DNA of 64,000 nt from Bostrychus sinensis (GCA_020698575.1 CM036242.1:10179624-10243623); one strand, 5' to 3'; positions 36,320 through 48,484 are shown, numbered from the stretch's first letter. Translations and numbers: made by a program. The notes: a model not told the origin generated them from the letters alone.

Positions 36320-37370
36320 TAATCAGGATGGGTCAGAAAGTGTGAAAGGCCGAAATATGACTAGTCCTGCATATCCTCCTCAGAATTATCCTCATCTCTT
36401 TGAAAGCCCCACTAGTGAGTCCTTGGTTGTGGTATTAAAAAAGCCAAAGCTTTGAGGTAATTGTTTGTAACTGATCTCCGACGACTAGACAACACAAACT
36501 TGAATGTGCTGTGGCTTCGTTCAGCATCTGCTCAGTTTATGATGACATATTTGTATGACATTTGGTCAAAGCCCTTACTGTGGTACAGGAAGTCTCTCCT
36601 GTAACCCATCCCAGAAAACATCCAGATCAGCCTTACCAGAAGTTTTAAGGGTGGCTGAACCCATCTGAGCGAGGTAGGAATCCATAGGAATCCCCTCTCC
36701 ACGTACTGAGATGTGCGTTTGCCACAAATCAGATGGAGTAACAGATCAACTAAATGTTTTACTGCCTCTTTAAACTACAAACTATCTTTGTTCTGTACTT
36801 ATGTTACTGAACCAAGAGTTCCACTGTATTGTACATGGATTTGGGGCCAGAGTTGCCTTCCTTCCTATAAGTAGTTTTTTGCCGTAAATTAAAGTCATTA
36901 TTGAATTGGTCAAAAATGACTGCAAAGCAGCTTTGTATGCTTTCTTCATATATGCAGCTGTTTCAAAGACACTGACATTTTCACTGGCTTTGCAGAATTC
37001 ATACAGACACAGCCAACTGAGACAGCTGAATGATTGCATTCCTCTAGAAAAACAGTGTCAGTAAGATAGGCTAGTATCCTGCCAGTGTGAATTTATTGAA
37101 GCGGAGCAATCAGAATATTAAGGACACATCTTACTTCTACATGCGGCGTTTTATCGAAAATAAGAGCTACAGGTTTTTTAGTCAAGATGCATCTTAAGTG
37201 CTTCTTTTTCTTTCTGGTATACTGCTTCTAAGTATTTCTTTTGAAGCTGGTGAAAACCAGGAATAGTTCCTCCATTGAGTTCTTTTTCCCACAGGAATCT
37301 TGTTATAGCTGGGTGGTCACTTCTCGAAAGTGGGATGTTGTAGTGCAAGTTGCAACCCAATCTTCACAAC
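36320..37370 (-). pseudogene. Decayed hAT-like (CGGBP1-related) transposase
   Basis: The minus strand at 37360-37178 encodes NIPLSRSDHPAITRFLWEKE, then GGTIPGFHQLQKKYLEAVYQ. That pattern (short hydrophobic, DHPAI.FL, GG.IP...L...YL) is typical of the region before the catalytic core of the CGGBP1-like hAT transposases found in fish. A second frame at 37039-36782 has PCTIQWNSWF, resembling the 'CKIRWNSWF' motif further on in the same family. Stops and frameshifts separate them. No terminal repeats were identified. Family assignment is by motif resemblance only. Confidence 0.5.
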
Positions 37371-37419
37371 TCTTAGGGGAAAAGACAAAAAAATATTAGG
37401 ATCATAGTTTCACTGGTTC

Positions 37420-37850
37420 TGTGACTTATAGTCCGGTGCAACTTATATATCAAATGTAACATGAATCAAAGAGTGAACATCACCGTCTACAGTGTCTACA
37501 GAGGGCGCTCTAGACTTCAGTAGTATTCAGTGATGTAGAATAAGATGGAGAGCTCAGGAACTTCTTTACCGGTAACTTTCTTTGGACTCGCTGGCTTGTT
37601 GTGTTAATTTAACCTATTCAGCCTCCCAGGTTTGTTCTGTGTGCTGTTGTGTAGCTGAATAACTTGCCTTTCTAGATTAAATGTCTGTTCTTTGTCTTGG
37701 ATTTTATGAAATACATTTTTAAATAAGTGGCACTTATAGTCCAGTGCATTTTATATATGTTTTTTTTTCTTCTTCATTACGCATTTTTTTTTACCAGTGC
37801 GCCTTATACTCCGGAGCAACTTATAGTCCGGAAAATACAGTACTCCTTAA
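37420..37850 (+). mobile_element. MITE with ACTTATAGTCC-type termini
   Basis: 'gacttatagtccggtgcaac' near 37421 is echoed by 'cacttatagtccagtgcatt' (37732) and 'caacttatagtccggaaaat' (37819), words of a very common teleost MITE. A fragment of the same family is at 61190-61277. Non-coding. Confidence 0.6.
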
Positions 37851-37894
37851 ATGTTATTTCAGTGTAAACATAACACTAATCCCTGCTTTAGTAC

Positions 37895-38360
37895 TATCTT
37901 ATGCACCAAAGAGCAGCAAGACAGAGCCCAGGAGGTGCCCACAAGCTCAGATTTACCTGGGCAGCGTAATCAGCAAGGATGGTGGTGCAGACAGGGATAT
38001 CAGTGCAAGGATCTGGAAAGTTACAGTAGCTTTCCTTATGCTCAGACCTGTATGGAAATCCCAACAAATCAATTATAATACCAAAGCAAAAACCTTTAAC
38101 ACCAGTCCGTTCTGCTATATGCCTGCAAAACCTGGTGCTCTACCAAAATAGCAAACCACAAGCTACAGACCTTCATCAACAGGTGCCTCAGGTACAGCCT
38201 CAGCATCAAGTGGCAAGATAAAGTCTCAAGCAAAAGGCAGTGGGAACAAACTCGGCAGAAGCCAGCTGAAAGCCAGATAAGGAGAAGAAAATGGGGTTGT
38301 CTTGGTCACACATTGCGCAAGCCCCCATCCAGGATCGTCCGCCAAGCACTACAGTGGAAA
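37895..38360 (+). pseudogene. RTE-like LINE ORF 3' remnant
   Basis: The plus strand encodes YLGSVISKDGGADRDISARI, then after frameshifts a 'LLYACKTWC' type block, a KLQTFINRCLRYSLSIKWQD block and RRKWGCLGHTLRKPPS. This order is the C-terminal part of RTE-like endonuclease-RT proteins. Several frameshifts disable it. The adjoining 38370-38577 frame is lysine-, glutamine- and glutamate-rich and is treated separately. Confidence 0.65.
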
Positions 38361-38364
38361 AATA

Positions 38365-38577
38365 TCACATTTCACATTCAAGAAGAAACAGCAACAAGAA
38401 TTCGAAAACAAACTGGAAGAAAAAAATCTAGATAAATATGACCCACATGAGCACATGCAAAAGGAATTAACTGAAGAAAAAAATCAACTGAACATGATAC
38501 TGAAAAACAAAAACAAAAAACAAAAAAACACAATTCATAATTTGACAAATTTCATTACAAGTCAGGCAAATTATTAG
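38365..38577 (+). other. Short coiled-coil-like open frame, unrecognised
   Basis: The frame translates to a charged, helix-favouring stretch (KKKQQQEFENKLEEKNLDKY, later HMQKELTEEKNQLNMILKNK) of about 70 residues ending in a stop. It follows the LINE remnant directly. It could be a LINE 3' tail rich in A, or an exon of an unknown protein. No splice site flanks it convincingly. A-rich codons (AAA, AAC, GAA) alone could produce such a peptide. Confidence 0.25.
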
Positions 38578-38579
38578 CA

Positions 38580-40250
38580 TTTATTTCAGCGTAAAAAATT
38601 AAAAGCAGTCATCCCATCAATTGTCAACTCTACTGGAGGCAATACTCAAAGTCTCAAAATTTCTACAGTAATCTTAAAACCCTTTATCTTTCTGCACAGT
38701 TTTTTTTATACACACTTATGTCCACAACTGCCTCCTTTGACCACATAGACATGCTGCATATCATTACAAACCTTAGAGTCTCGTCTTTCTGGCAATATAA
38801 ACCATTCTGAGATGCAACAACGACAGCATGCACATCAAAAGTTATAAATTTGACGTCACTCACCCTTAAAGGCTATCTGCCATCCAAACATTGATAAATT
38901 ACAACAATCATGGTCTCATTCTGTCCGTAACAGTCCAGGGAATAGAATCCAGTAAAATAATTAAGTCCAAAACATGTTTTAGATCCACACAGGCTCAGAA
39001 ACTGCAACTGATTCTTTCAATCTTGAAAACAGTCTTTATGTTTATTCTGCCTTTACGTTCTCCTCCTCGCTGAAGTGAGCATTGGGGCTGTAAACAACTG
39101 AGTGAAGTATTTCCAGTTAGCGCTTAGCTTCAATTTAACACTTTATTTTACAAAATATAGGGGTGTATGGTCTGTTGGCAGACAGTTATAGCACAAAAGG
39201 GTCAGCCGTGATGAAAAATCTACCTTTTGTTTGGCTGTTTGTATCCTGGAAACCTGACACCGTGCTGATTCCAGAGGTTTATTGCATGTCTAAATAATTC
39301 ACACAGAGCAGAGCAGGAGTGTGTAACAAACTTTTGTTTTCGCATTTATTCTGTGCATGATGCACACATAATGTGTAAATTATACAAAAGCAGTAAGAAA
39401 GGCAGCGTTTGTGTTCTTTTTGTCACCAAAATGATGTCTAAACCTGATAAACTATCAAAAGGGCGCAGACAAAGCATCTCCACACAGAAACACGGTCTCT
39501 ACAACAGGAAATTCACCATGACTCCAGTTACTGACAAGTATGGTGATACTGACCCTGCAAGCAAATAAATACTTACCTGTAACTACTTACCCATAACTAT
39601 ATTTCTATAATACATACATAGTAATACTGTGGATCTGAACACGTAGTATGATTCCTCTTAGTGCTACCTTTTATTAGAGCCCTCATTTATGTCTGTAAGT
39701 TGAAGTATTCAGGAGTTATAGCATATTTTTATAGAGTGTCCAAAGTGTTCATTTGAATTATGTCTCGATATATCAAATAAATAACATGTTGTAAATGCTA
39801 ATTTTTATAGATATTGTTTTCAAATTTGAACAGGGAATAGTCAATACCTCAGTCTGTGAGCCTATTGTGTGTTTCAGTCCATAACTCCCAGTTGCAGCTC
39901 TGTGCAACCTTATTTTTGCCAAAAAAAAAAAAAAAAGAAAGAAAAGAAAATCCAGATGAAGAAAAAAACTTTTAATTTCTCTGTATTCCAAAGTGTATAA
40001 CTGTTTGTCAGTGTTTGCGTGTTTTGCCACTTACAGTAAATCTGACTGCTGTGGTAAAAACTGTGTAAAAAGTGTTACTTTTACAAAGAGCCCACACTTT
40101 TATATATACTCCAAAGGGTTCAAGAACAGCTTTAATTTTAATCTGGGTATGCTTTTTTTCAGGTGTTTTAATCTTAATGGGTTTTAACTAATTTTAAGTC
40201 ATCAGATTTAAAACCAGATCAATTAGAAATAAAACAACAGGCAGACTTCT
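38580..40250. other. Unclassified AT-rich sequence
   Basis: No gene recognised. A poly-A run with 'gaaagaaaagaaaa' lies at 39917-39950. Confidence 0.4.
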
Positions 40251-40252
40251 TC

Positions 40253-40976
40253 CTAGGGTGTTTTCACACTGGCGCTGTTTATGTCGGTGCAAAAAAGCTT
40301 TCGGACCTGAGTGCGGTGTGCTTGGGTCAGTGTGAACGCAGCAGCCACAGTCTGGTGCACACTAAACGGCCGCTCTCAGACCGCTCTAAACAGGAGCACC
40401 AGAGCCTCTCGCCTCACCCTGGAGCGGTGTCTGTGGTGTGAAAGCTGCCGACTTCAGGCCAACCACCAGCAGTTACGCTAGATAATTATTATCTGTCATT
40501 TTGTGGGACGCAAACCCACCTGGATTAGTAGGCTACAGTCCAGTAAGCGATTCCTCTCAGCGTGCATAAAAAGAAGTAGCAGCCAAACACACACTGTGTA
40601 TAAAGTAGTATCCCCTGAGAGGTCCGTGCTTCATGGGGCAATTGAAGAATCTCTCCACGTCCTGCACTGAGTTTTGTAACACACAGAGCTAAACTCCTCT
40701 TTTCTTGAGAGCGCTGTTTTGCAAACGGTATAGCCTCTGCATGTGTCCGCATAAACAGTTTGACAGGTCACAGAGAGGGGAAGCCATGCATTAGGCGTGT
40801 GATGGTGCGTTCAGGTGCGCTTCCTAACACTCTGAAATGTAGCACTCGAGGCCCGTTGTCATGAAAACAAGTTTGTGGGTCAGCTGACGGTTATAACGTG
40901 GCTTATAGTGCAGTGTGTAGTAGTACGTCCTGAGGCTGTACCACAGAGCGCACCAACATGTGTGAAAATGACCTTA
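40253..40976. mobile_element. MITE with TTTTCACAC termini
   Basis: The left end AGGGTGTTTTCACACTGGCG and the right end, inverted, AAGGTCATTTTCACACATGT form short inverted repeats. Subterminal 'gtgtgaacgcag' and 'gcgcaccaac' words fit the large fish Harbinger-like MITE group. Locally GC-rich compared with its surroundings. Target duplication not resolved. Confidence 0.55.
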
Positions 40977-41811
40977 GACACACAATGAAAGTCATAAATC
41001 TCTCTATAATACACTAAATAACAAAGCTCCAGATTAATTTTCCAAACCCTTTTAAATGCGCAACAAATTAATTAAAGAAATCCAGACAACTTCAAAAATT
41101 CCAATTTACATGAACACAGCTGCAATAACTGTATTATTACCAAATAAACACGTCCATCCAACTACTGCCCACTCTCACTTACGAGTACAGCAGTGATGGC
41201 TGGTGGTGACTCTGGGCGGAGGGGCTAATGCATTGTTTATAGCGCACAGTACTCATGAATCAACACCAAGCCATAGACATAGCAACTGCTCAACTTCCAC
41301 ACTGAGAAAAAAATATTTAATGCCAATTTGCACACAAAAGCCTGCACATAACTTCAAAGGTGCTCACTTGTCATCTAACAACTTGATGGCTAACAATAAC
41401 AAAAGGTGCAGAAACCAGTTCCATTGGACTTAAGTTACATGTGATATTTTGTAAGAGGAGAAATGTGCAAGTTATCTTATTTAAACTCTTTATGCTTCTT
41501 TTTAGTGAGGCAAAAGTGTTCATTAATTACTGTAGTCCGGTGGTTTCTGTATAAGTGATTGACTGATTCAATGCCCAGCCAATGCGTTCATGCGAGTTTG
41601 TCCCATAAACTTTGGAGAAAAGATTTAATCCTCTTCTGTGTTCGAAAACACCGCTCTGTTCCGTGTACACTGCTGATTTGAGTTCATTTCAGTGTCTTCT
41701 TGCTGCTTTAGATCACCATTAATAAACAACTTTGGTCACAATAACTTGCTATTACTGCCACCATCATTCAAAAGTAGAGGATACACATTCTTAATAATGC
41801 ACGTGCTTTCT

Positions 41812-41891
41812 GACCCTAACCCTGGTCAAATCCTGGTCTCTAGACTAAAAAATTCCTAAAATCCTAACCCTAACCCTAAGCCTAACCCTGG
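41812..41891. repeat. Telomere-like CCCTAA words
   Basis: CCTAACCCTAACCCTAAGCC and neighbouring 'gaccctaaccctgg' words form a short degenerate array resembling vertebrate telomere repeats on the complementary strand. Too short to be a telomere; likely a fusion relic or a repeat-family motif. Confidence 0.6.
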
Positions 41892-42610
41892 AATACAGAC
41901 TTAAAAATCTTAACCAAGGCACTCGCAACCAGACGAGAAACAGGATTTATTACGTAGTACCTATCCAAAACATCACAACAAAAACAAAACAATATTCTCA
42001 TTAGATGCTGAAAAAAGCTTGTGACAAGGTAAATTGAAAATTCTTTACAGACAACTATGGCCACAATAACCACACATGGACCACTTTATGTTTGACAAAT
42101 ACATTTTTTCTTGTGTGTGTGAGTTGTGTGTTGTGTGGAATCTTGTGAAATTGTTTCTTCAACAAGAGGTGTGTGGTCTCATGGTCTCCCCCAAATCATC
42201 TTCTGTGTGTCTTCAGAATATTTTAAGATTAAATATCAACTCTCCTCGTGTCTGTAGTTTTCCAGTTTTTAAATCAGTTATGATCTCCAACCTTAGCATG
42301 CAATTTTTTACCTATTGGTAAAAGATTAGACAACAGTATAAGCTGAAGGTTTAAGATTGTACTACTGCAATACAATCTCATGTGCAATATGTTTTGTTGG
42401 TGCAGGTGATAGTGTTTAAGTTACAGGTGAGTGACAGATTAGTCTATGCTTCTCTATATCTACTGGGATCTCTAATATCTTTTGGCATATAGCTTTAGCT
42501 GGGAAGGAATGGGAATGTATTTTTGTATATATTTCAGAAGCTGTTCAGTCACTGTGTCAACTCTATTGTCACTGTTTTGATTCCCAGGGATCTGCCTCAC
42601 TTCTGAGAAA
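41892..42610. other. Unclassified sequence upstream of the retrocopy
   Basis: No gene recognised. Two 3'-splice-like sites, 'tatatatttcag' (about 42525-42536) and 'tttgattcccag' (about 42577-42589), precede the slc10a1-like copy and may be remnants of the parent transcript's 5' UTR boundaries or chance. Confidence 0.35.
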
Positions 42611-42613
42611 AGC

Positions 42614-43612
42614 ATGGACAACAGGACAGACTTGTTGGCTGTAGATTTGTGTGGAAATGGCAGCTTTAGTGCAACGATTGCCTCCAGCCCTGTCTGCCTA
42701 ATGGACAAAGTAATCAGCCTGACTTCAGTTGGCTTTGTGTTATTTCTTATGGTTTCTGTGGGATGTACCATGGAGTGTCCAAGATTAAGGCTCATATCAT
42801 GAAGCCCAAAGGGGTAGCAGTGGTGACCCAGCACAACATCATGCCCCCCTGCCTTTGGTCTGGCCAAGACCTTCCAGTTGACTGAGATGGCTGCTGTGGT
42901 GGTGCTGATCTGTGGTTGTTGTCCAACACTCTGAGTCTGATGGTGAGGGGGGGACATGAACCTCAGTATCACGATGACCGCCTGCTCCACACTGCTTGCT
43001 TTGGGCACGATGCCTCTGCTGTTGTTCCTCTACCGCCGGGGCTTTGACCTGCACGAGGCCATTATACTTAGACATCATCCGCTCTCTGTTTGACATCCTC
43101 ATCCCCTGTGGTATTCCTCATTAACCACTACAGGCCCCAGTACTCCAGAACTGTCATGAAGGTTGGTCTGACTCTATCTTCAGTTGGTATAATAGTAATT
43201 GTCCTGCTCGCCCTTCACACTAAGACCTTAATCCTGGTTAGAATTGCTCCAACAATGTTGTTCATTGCTTTGCTCATGCCCTTGATTGGGTATACCCTAG
43301 ATACAGCATCTCCTCACTCTTTAGGCTCACCCAAGCGGAGCGTCGGACCGTGGCGATGGAGACGGGCTGTCAGAACTGCCAGCTGTGTTTGGTCATCATG
43401 AGAATGGCTTTTCCTCCAGCAGCTGTGGGGACCTTGTATCTTTCCCCTGTTCTACATCTTCAGCCAGATCAATGAGAGAGGCACTGCTCATAGCACTTAT
43501 ATTCAGGTGTCACCAGTACTGGGCAAATAGGAGGCCAAAAGAGATATATCTACCTGCAATGAGAGAAACTGAGGAAGTTAAAGTACCATCAGAAGTGCCT
43601 GAACCCTCCTGA
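42614..43612 (+). pseudogene. slc10a1: Processed (intronless) pseudogene of a bile-acid/sodium symporter, slc10a1-like
   Basis: The parent family co-transports sodium and bile salts at the plasma membrane. The start ATG at 42614 opens an extracellular N-terminus with a possible glycosylation site (NGSF) and then GCTMECPRLR. HIMKPKGVAV, AKTFQLTEMAAVVVLICGCC, GDMNLSI and CSTLLALGTMPLLLFLY follow, then YRPQYSRTVMKVGL, RRTVAMETGCQN and QLCLVIMRMAFPP. The motifs run through the whole transporter in order over about 1 kb, where the normal gene is split by several introns. This indicates a retrotransposed cDNA. Reading alternates between frames (frameshifts near 42780, 42850, 43045, 43100, 43300 and later), with an in-frame stop at 42932. 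The GGNLSN segment after GCC is damaged. METGCQN and GDMNLSI favour slc10a1 over slc10a2 or slc10a4. It cannot encode a working carrier. Confidence 0.85.
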
Positions 43613-43883
43613 ATTTAATGCTATACAACTGAAACTGAAGTGTGTATTTGAAGTGTATATGTGCAGGTGTAAACTGTGTTTAGTAAAATAAAAATAACTT
43701 ATTAATAAATGTAATTTGTTCATTAAAATAACTTCAGGACTTGTTAGCTGTTTTTCGTTGATTTATAATAATTGCTGGTTAACTGCAGCACATAACTGCA
43801 ATTGCAGAAAATTATACATCTTTTTTGTAAATGATTTTATTTTATGATATTATTAATTTGAATATGATGTTTGTATATAATGA

Positions 43884-44291
43884 TTAAAGTGGAACTCTGT
43901 ATCTTTGCTTTTTTCTTTGCTGTTTTTGCCTCATTTTCCACTATGGAGCTCCCCCTATATTTTGGAATAGAGCACTATCGTAAATACTCATCAGTTGACC
44001 AGTTGGCTTTACTTTAGTTTTCTTCTCCATGTATTCGTATTTCTGCCATTAGGCCACTCTGTCATGACAAAAATTGAGAATTAAAGCCATCGCTAGCTTG
44101 TTGTTTTGCTAACTGCAATGTGCCACTTTTTCGCGAGACCCAAAACTCCCATGACACTGGGTCGGCGGTGCTCATACTTGTAAGTGTCATTTTTGCCCTA
44201 GAGACACCAGCATCATCACAACTCATTTATCCATCACACTGACTCCGAACCAGTTTATTTAAGGTAAAAATGTTACTGAGTTCTGCTTTAA
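43884..44291 (-). mobile_element. TTAA-type MITE, copy A
   Basis: Bounded by TTAA on both sides, with ends TTAAAGTGGAACTCTGTATC and, inverted, TTAAAGCAGAACTCAGTAAC. It is the reverse orientation of copy B at 44862-45184 and of the copy at 2835-3170. TTAA targets suggest piggyBac or Kolobok mobilisation, but TTAA may also be part of the terminal repeat. Non-coding. Confidence 0.78.
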
Positions 44292-44861
44292 CATCTGACA
44301 AAGGGTAGGTTCTAATTCCTCTTATTTGGAGAGGAGCACCTGGATAATGCGGTTTGTTGTTGGTCTACTGCTGCATGCATATACTGTACTCCGATTGAGC
44401 CAGGAGAGGCATGCAACTACTCTCAGTACTAAACAGGCAAAGCATTAGTCCAGTGTTTGTTGAAATACTCATACAGTTTTAGACCTGCAAAGACACATTA
44501 TGGGTTGAGCCACTGCTTGTGTTTTGTGGTTTTGGTCTGTTGTGTTTAAAAGAGAAAGCTAGACTGCTGTGTAGCTTTGAAACGTTTCTAGGGCTGCGTA
44601 AGGCACATTTACCATGTAAGGACTGCATTTTTCAAACTTTTTAAAATGTTATTTAATAACCATATATATTTATTGGTAAAACTATGATTACTAGCCACAT
44701 TTAATAGCATTTAGCGCGACAGCTTGGTAAATCTCCAGAAGCTGTGAGTAATTTGGCTCTGTGCACTGCATGTAGTTTGGGACAAGAGTGGTTAGACCAG
44801 TGTCAAGTTCACACAGAAACACCCAAATGTGAAGAAAACTGTAATCTATGAAGAATCTGTA

Positions 44862-45184
44862 TTAAAGCAAATCTCAGTAAGGTTTTTAACTTAAATAAAC
44901 TGTTCCGCCATCGACCCGGTGTCATGAAAGTCTCGAGAGATCGGCACATCACGATTAGCAAAACAACAGGCCAGCGATGGCTTTATTTCTTGATTTTTGT
45001 TGTGGCAGAATGGCCAAATCATGGATATGAAGAGGGGAAAACAGAAGTAAAGCCGAGTGAGGGATCACAATAAGCGTCAACTGGACTTGTGAGTGTTTAC
45101 GATAGTGCTTTACTTCAAAATGTAGGAGCTCTATAGAGGAAAATGAGACAAAACAGCAAAGAAATGAGCAGAGCTCTGCTTTAA
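44862..45184 (+). mobile_element. TTAA-type MITE, copy B
   Basis: Ends TTAAAGCAAATCTCAGTAAG and, inverted, TTAAAGCAGAGCTCTGCTCA, with TTAA at both boundaries. Shares with copy A 'cggtgtcatga', 'agcgatggctttattt' and 'gggatcacaataa'-type blocks, inverted. About 570 bp separate it from copy A, making a potential inverted pair. Confidence 0.78.
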
Positions 45185-48100
45185 GCCAATCAGGCCAGCA
45201 AGGGTCGCTGTGCTCCCTGCTGACAAAGTCATTACACAGCAGAAGAATTCATAGCTCTGGCCAACAACTTTTACTTTTTAATCCTATGATTTTTGGTCTG
45301 CCCAGTCAGCAGCCAAATGACAGCCAGTAGCTGATTAGCACAGGGCTTTACGTCATCATTGTCAGAGAAGACACATCTACACAACTGCAGAGCTTCTACT
45401 GCAAACATTTTCAAAAGTTAGCTTATTCATGAGGTAGAGTGCCAGCCTTCTCTGCAACATAATCATGGTGTTTTCTGCAAAACCTGTTGTCATGTAATCA
45501 GCCCTTTAGCAAATGGGCTGATTACCTGTCCAAAGCGACTGAGGTGTAAGGCTTTTTATTTTTTACTTGCCATAACTAAAATAACTAATTTGGGCATGCA
45601 CATTTGTGAGGATGTCCATGATGACGGTAGTCTATTTGAAGCCAACAGTGTCCCTCTGCCTGGGTGAACCTCAGAGTTGGTCCACCGCCGCCTGCGTTCT
45701 CCAGCCTGCTCTGTGTACTCTGTGTGCTTCTCCAAAGAGACAGTGCCAGACGCTGAGGCTGGGCCTGGGGCTCATTCTCATGCACGCCCATGGTGTGAGG
45801 CTGCTGCTGCCAGATAATTGCAGCTCTGAGGAGTGGATAGCCTGGGATCCTTCTGCGTCTTCACTGCCAACCGCCCAGGCTGTCCATCACACGGGTCTGA
45901 CGACTAGCGCTCTCTGAGGAGAAACAAAAGCTATTAGCGGTGTATGTGCACAGCTGATGCGCCGGCACACACAATTAACTTAAATATAACCTGGAAGTGG
46001 AGCAAAAACAGAGTTCCTACCATCAGCATGTTGTCTTCACTCTCCTCCCTATTATCACCGCCCCTCCATTCTGCTCGCACTCGCCTTTCTAATCTTCCTT
46101 CACACCTGCCGTCTCTGACATCCACGTCTCCCCCGAGAGCGGCGTGTGAAGCCTGACTGAAGGGCCCGGCTCAGAGTGGGAGGTGGAGAGGAGCCGACAG
46201 ATTGAGCCTGTTTCATAGCAGACCTCCCTGTGGCTCGAGTTGGCGCTTCAAAGATGGGCTGTATCCACCCACAGGGCAACACTAGCCAGGAGAGAAAAAA
46301 AAACTGCAAAATAACCAGCGTCACAGTCAAATGCACATAAAGGCAGTGGGTTTGTATCTGTCTCATGCAGTGAGATGGAAGGGGAATGTGTTTTCAGTGT
46401 AGCATCTATATTATTCTAAAGGAGGGAATGCATTAACCCTCTATGCCAAAGCAATGTTTTTTTGGATGTAAAGATGTTCTGTTCCATTTAAATTGATCCT
46501 TTTACCTTTGATGGACTAAATCTTTTTATTCATGTTTTGCATTTTCAAGGCTTTTGCAGCAGTAGGTCTGAGGTTGAAAATATCCATACAGTTAAATAAC
46601 AGCATGTTTTCTTCAAGTGGTACAATATGGTAGATATCTCTCAGGTGGCTTGTGTTTCTTCTGACCTCTGTGCATGAAATTAAGTGCAGGAATAAGAGGG
46701 CAGAGGCAATCCTTCAGCTACTAGCATATACTTTTATACTACTATAGTGGGCAGGTTCTAACATTAAAATGATTACAGCTACAGCAGTTTGCCATTGTTA
46801 TTACTGTATATATGGGCTCATAATGTAATGTAATTTGGTATGGTTGTATTTCATACAGTGTAGACCTCTGATGTTGAAAAAATACATTTAGCATGGTTTC
46901 TTCTTGAAATATGGCTGTTAATCACAAGAACATGACATAATTTAGCTGCACACGTCTTTTTTATGGCACTTAAATTACTATGTAATAATGCTAAAACATT
47001 GTCCATGTTATGTTGGTGGATTGATAGCTTGCTGATAGAGTTCACCTCTCATTTTGTGCGGCTAATGCTAATAATTAGCGAGCAAGAGGCTACCTTAAAC
47101 TGATCAATAAAGTTTTCATATGACTCCTAGTATTTTTAATTAAAACAGCACAATGTATCTTTTGCTCTCTCTTTCTCCAGAAGCCTAACTCTGACAACCA
47201 TACTTTTTTTATTTTAGAAATAAAGTAATGACACACAGAAAACCAACAAACAAAATACAAAACCGTTTTTAAGTTAGCTTTTTGCTAGCTGCTTACAGAG
47301 GGGGTCAGCCCTATGTTCCCTGAAGAACATTAAGGTTAGGTGTTAGGAGTTATCTTGATGACTCTCCCTGTCACACTCTAGGCAATTATATTATTTATAT
47401 TATTATTTTATTATTATATATTTTCCCCTCTTTTAATAACTCAAATATTTTAGTAACCTCGACTAAAATATTCTCATCATCATAACAATGACATTTTTAT
47501 CATTTCACACATCAGAGTGTGAGTGCCTCTAAAAGCGTGTGTCTGATTTTAAGTCAAGGGCTCAGGTGTTAGAGAGAGAGGGAGAGAGAGACAGGTGATA
47601 ACTGAATACAATTTTTGTCTCTCTTCATACTCCTCTCCACTTTACCCCACCCCCAAACACATACACCCACACCCAGTGCAGTACTTGGCAATGCAAGAGA
47701 AACCAACATCACTGAAACAGTAGCTACAAGAGCTCTTAGATGGATAATTGTGAAAAAAAAGTTAGTTTGAAACCCTAAGCTTATATTAAAATAGTAGTCA
47801 CCTGTAAAGTACAATTTTATTGTACCCTTACAGTTCGTTTTAAAGTTTTAATGGAAGTCAATGGGACCAAAATGGTGTAACAACTGTTAGTACACAGTGT
47901 ATTATAGAAGTGAACTGACAAACCAGACTGAAATTTGAAACTTCAATAAAAATGTTAACCCTGACCAAATTTGGTACAATTTGCAACCTTTGTGTTAACA
48001 CAAAATTAACATTAAATTATTAAATATTTTCAATGACAAAGTACCAAAAAGGTACCAAATACTGGACAAGTGTTAACTTCAGCATCTACAGTTTATTCCA

Positions 48101-48460
48101 TGGGGGAATAGCACCACCTCAGCAGAGTATTTCAGGGGCCAGAGTGGAGACTGTGAGTGACTTTTTAGTGCCTGATTTTAAGAAACCTAAAACTTGCTGT
48201 AGATAAATTAGGTGGGGGTTAGGGAACATCAGGACTTACATTCTCCAGTACTTATCATCTCTGGTTTCAGTGGACTGGGAAACATACTTGGGGAACCTAG
48301 ATACTTAGATAGATACTCACATACTTTCCTGAAATCTTAAGGAGCGCCAGGTTGTTGTACTTTTCTCATTTTTCTAACCCTAACCATAAACCTCCCGCCA
48401 TGCTACTAGGAGGCCCCTAGTAAGATGTCCAGAGCGGTTTCTCACACCCAAGCACCCCCC
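45185..48460. other. Unclassified sequence with small hairpin and simple repeats
   Basis: An exact 11-bp stem (GTAATCAGCCC, 10-base loop, GGGCTGATTAC) lies at 45494-45525. 45600-46250 is GC-richer and non-repetitive, with chance open frames on both strands. A (GA)n patch lies near 47572-47592. No gene is supported. Confidence 0.4.
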
Positions 48461-48484
48461 TTGGACGTATGCAGGTGCGTAGTT

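Noticed and set aside
42472..43008. 178-codon minus frame
   Set aside because: Shadow of the slc10a1-like pseudogene on the plus strand, where the transporter motifs lie.
42614..43612. Functional single-exon transporter gene
   Set aside because: At least six frameshifts and an in-frame stop break it.
46251..46340. Short frame starting MGCIHPQG (myristoylation-like start)
   Set aside because: Too short, no splice donor, and the match is only three residues.
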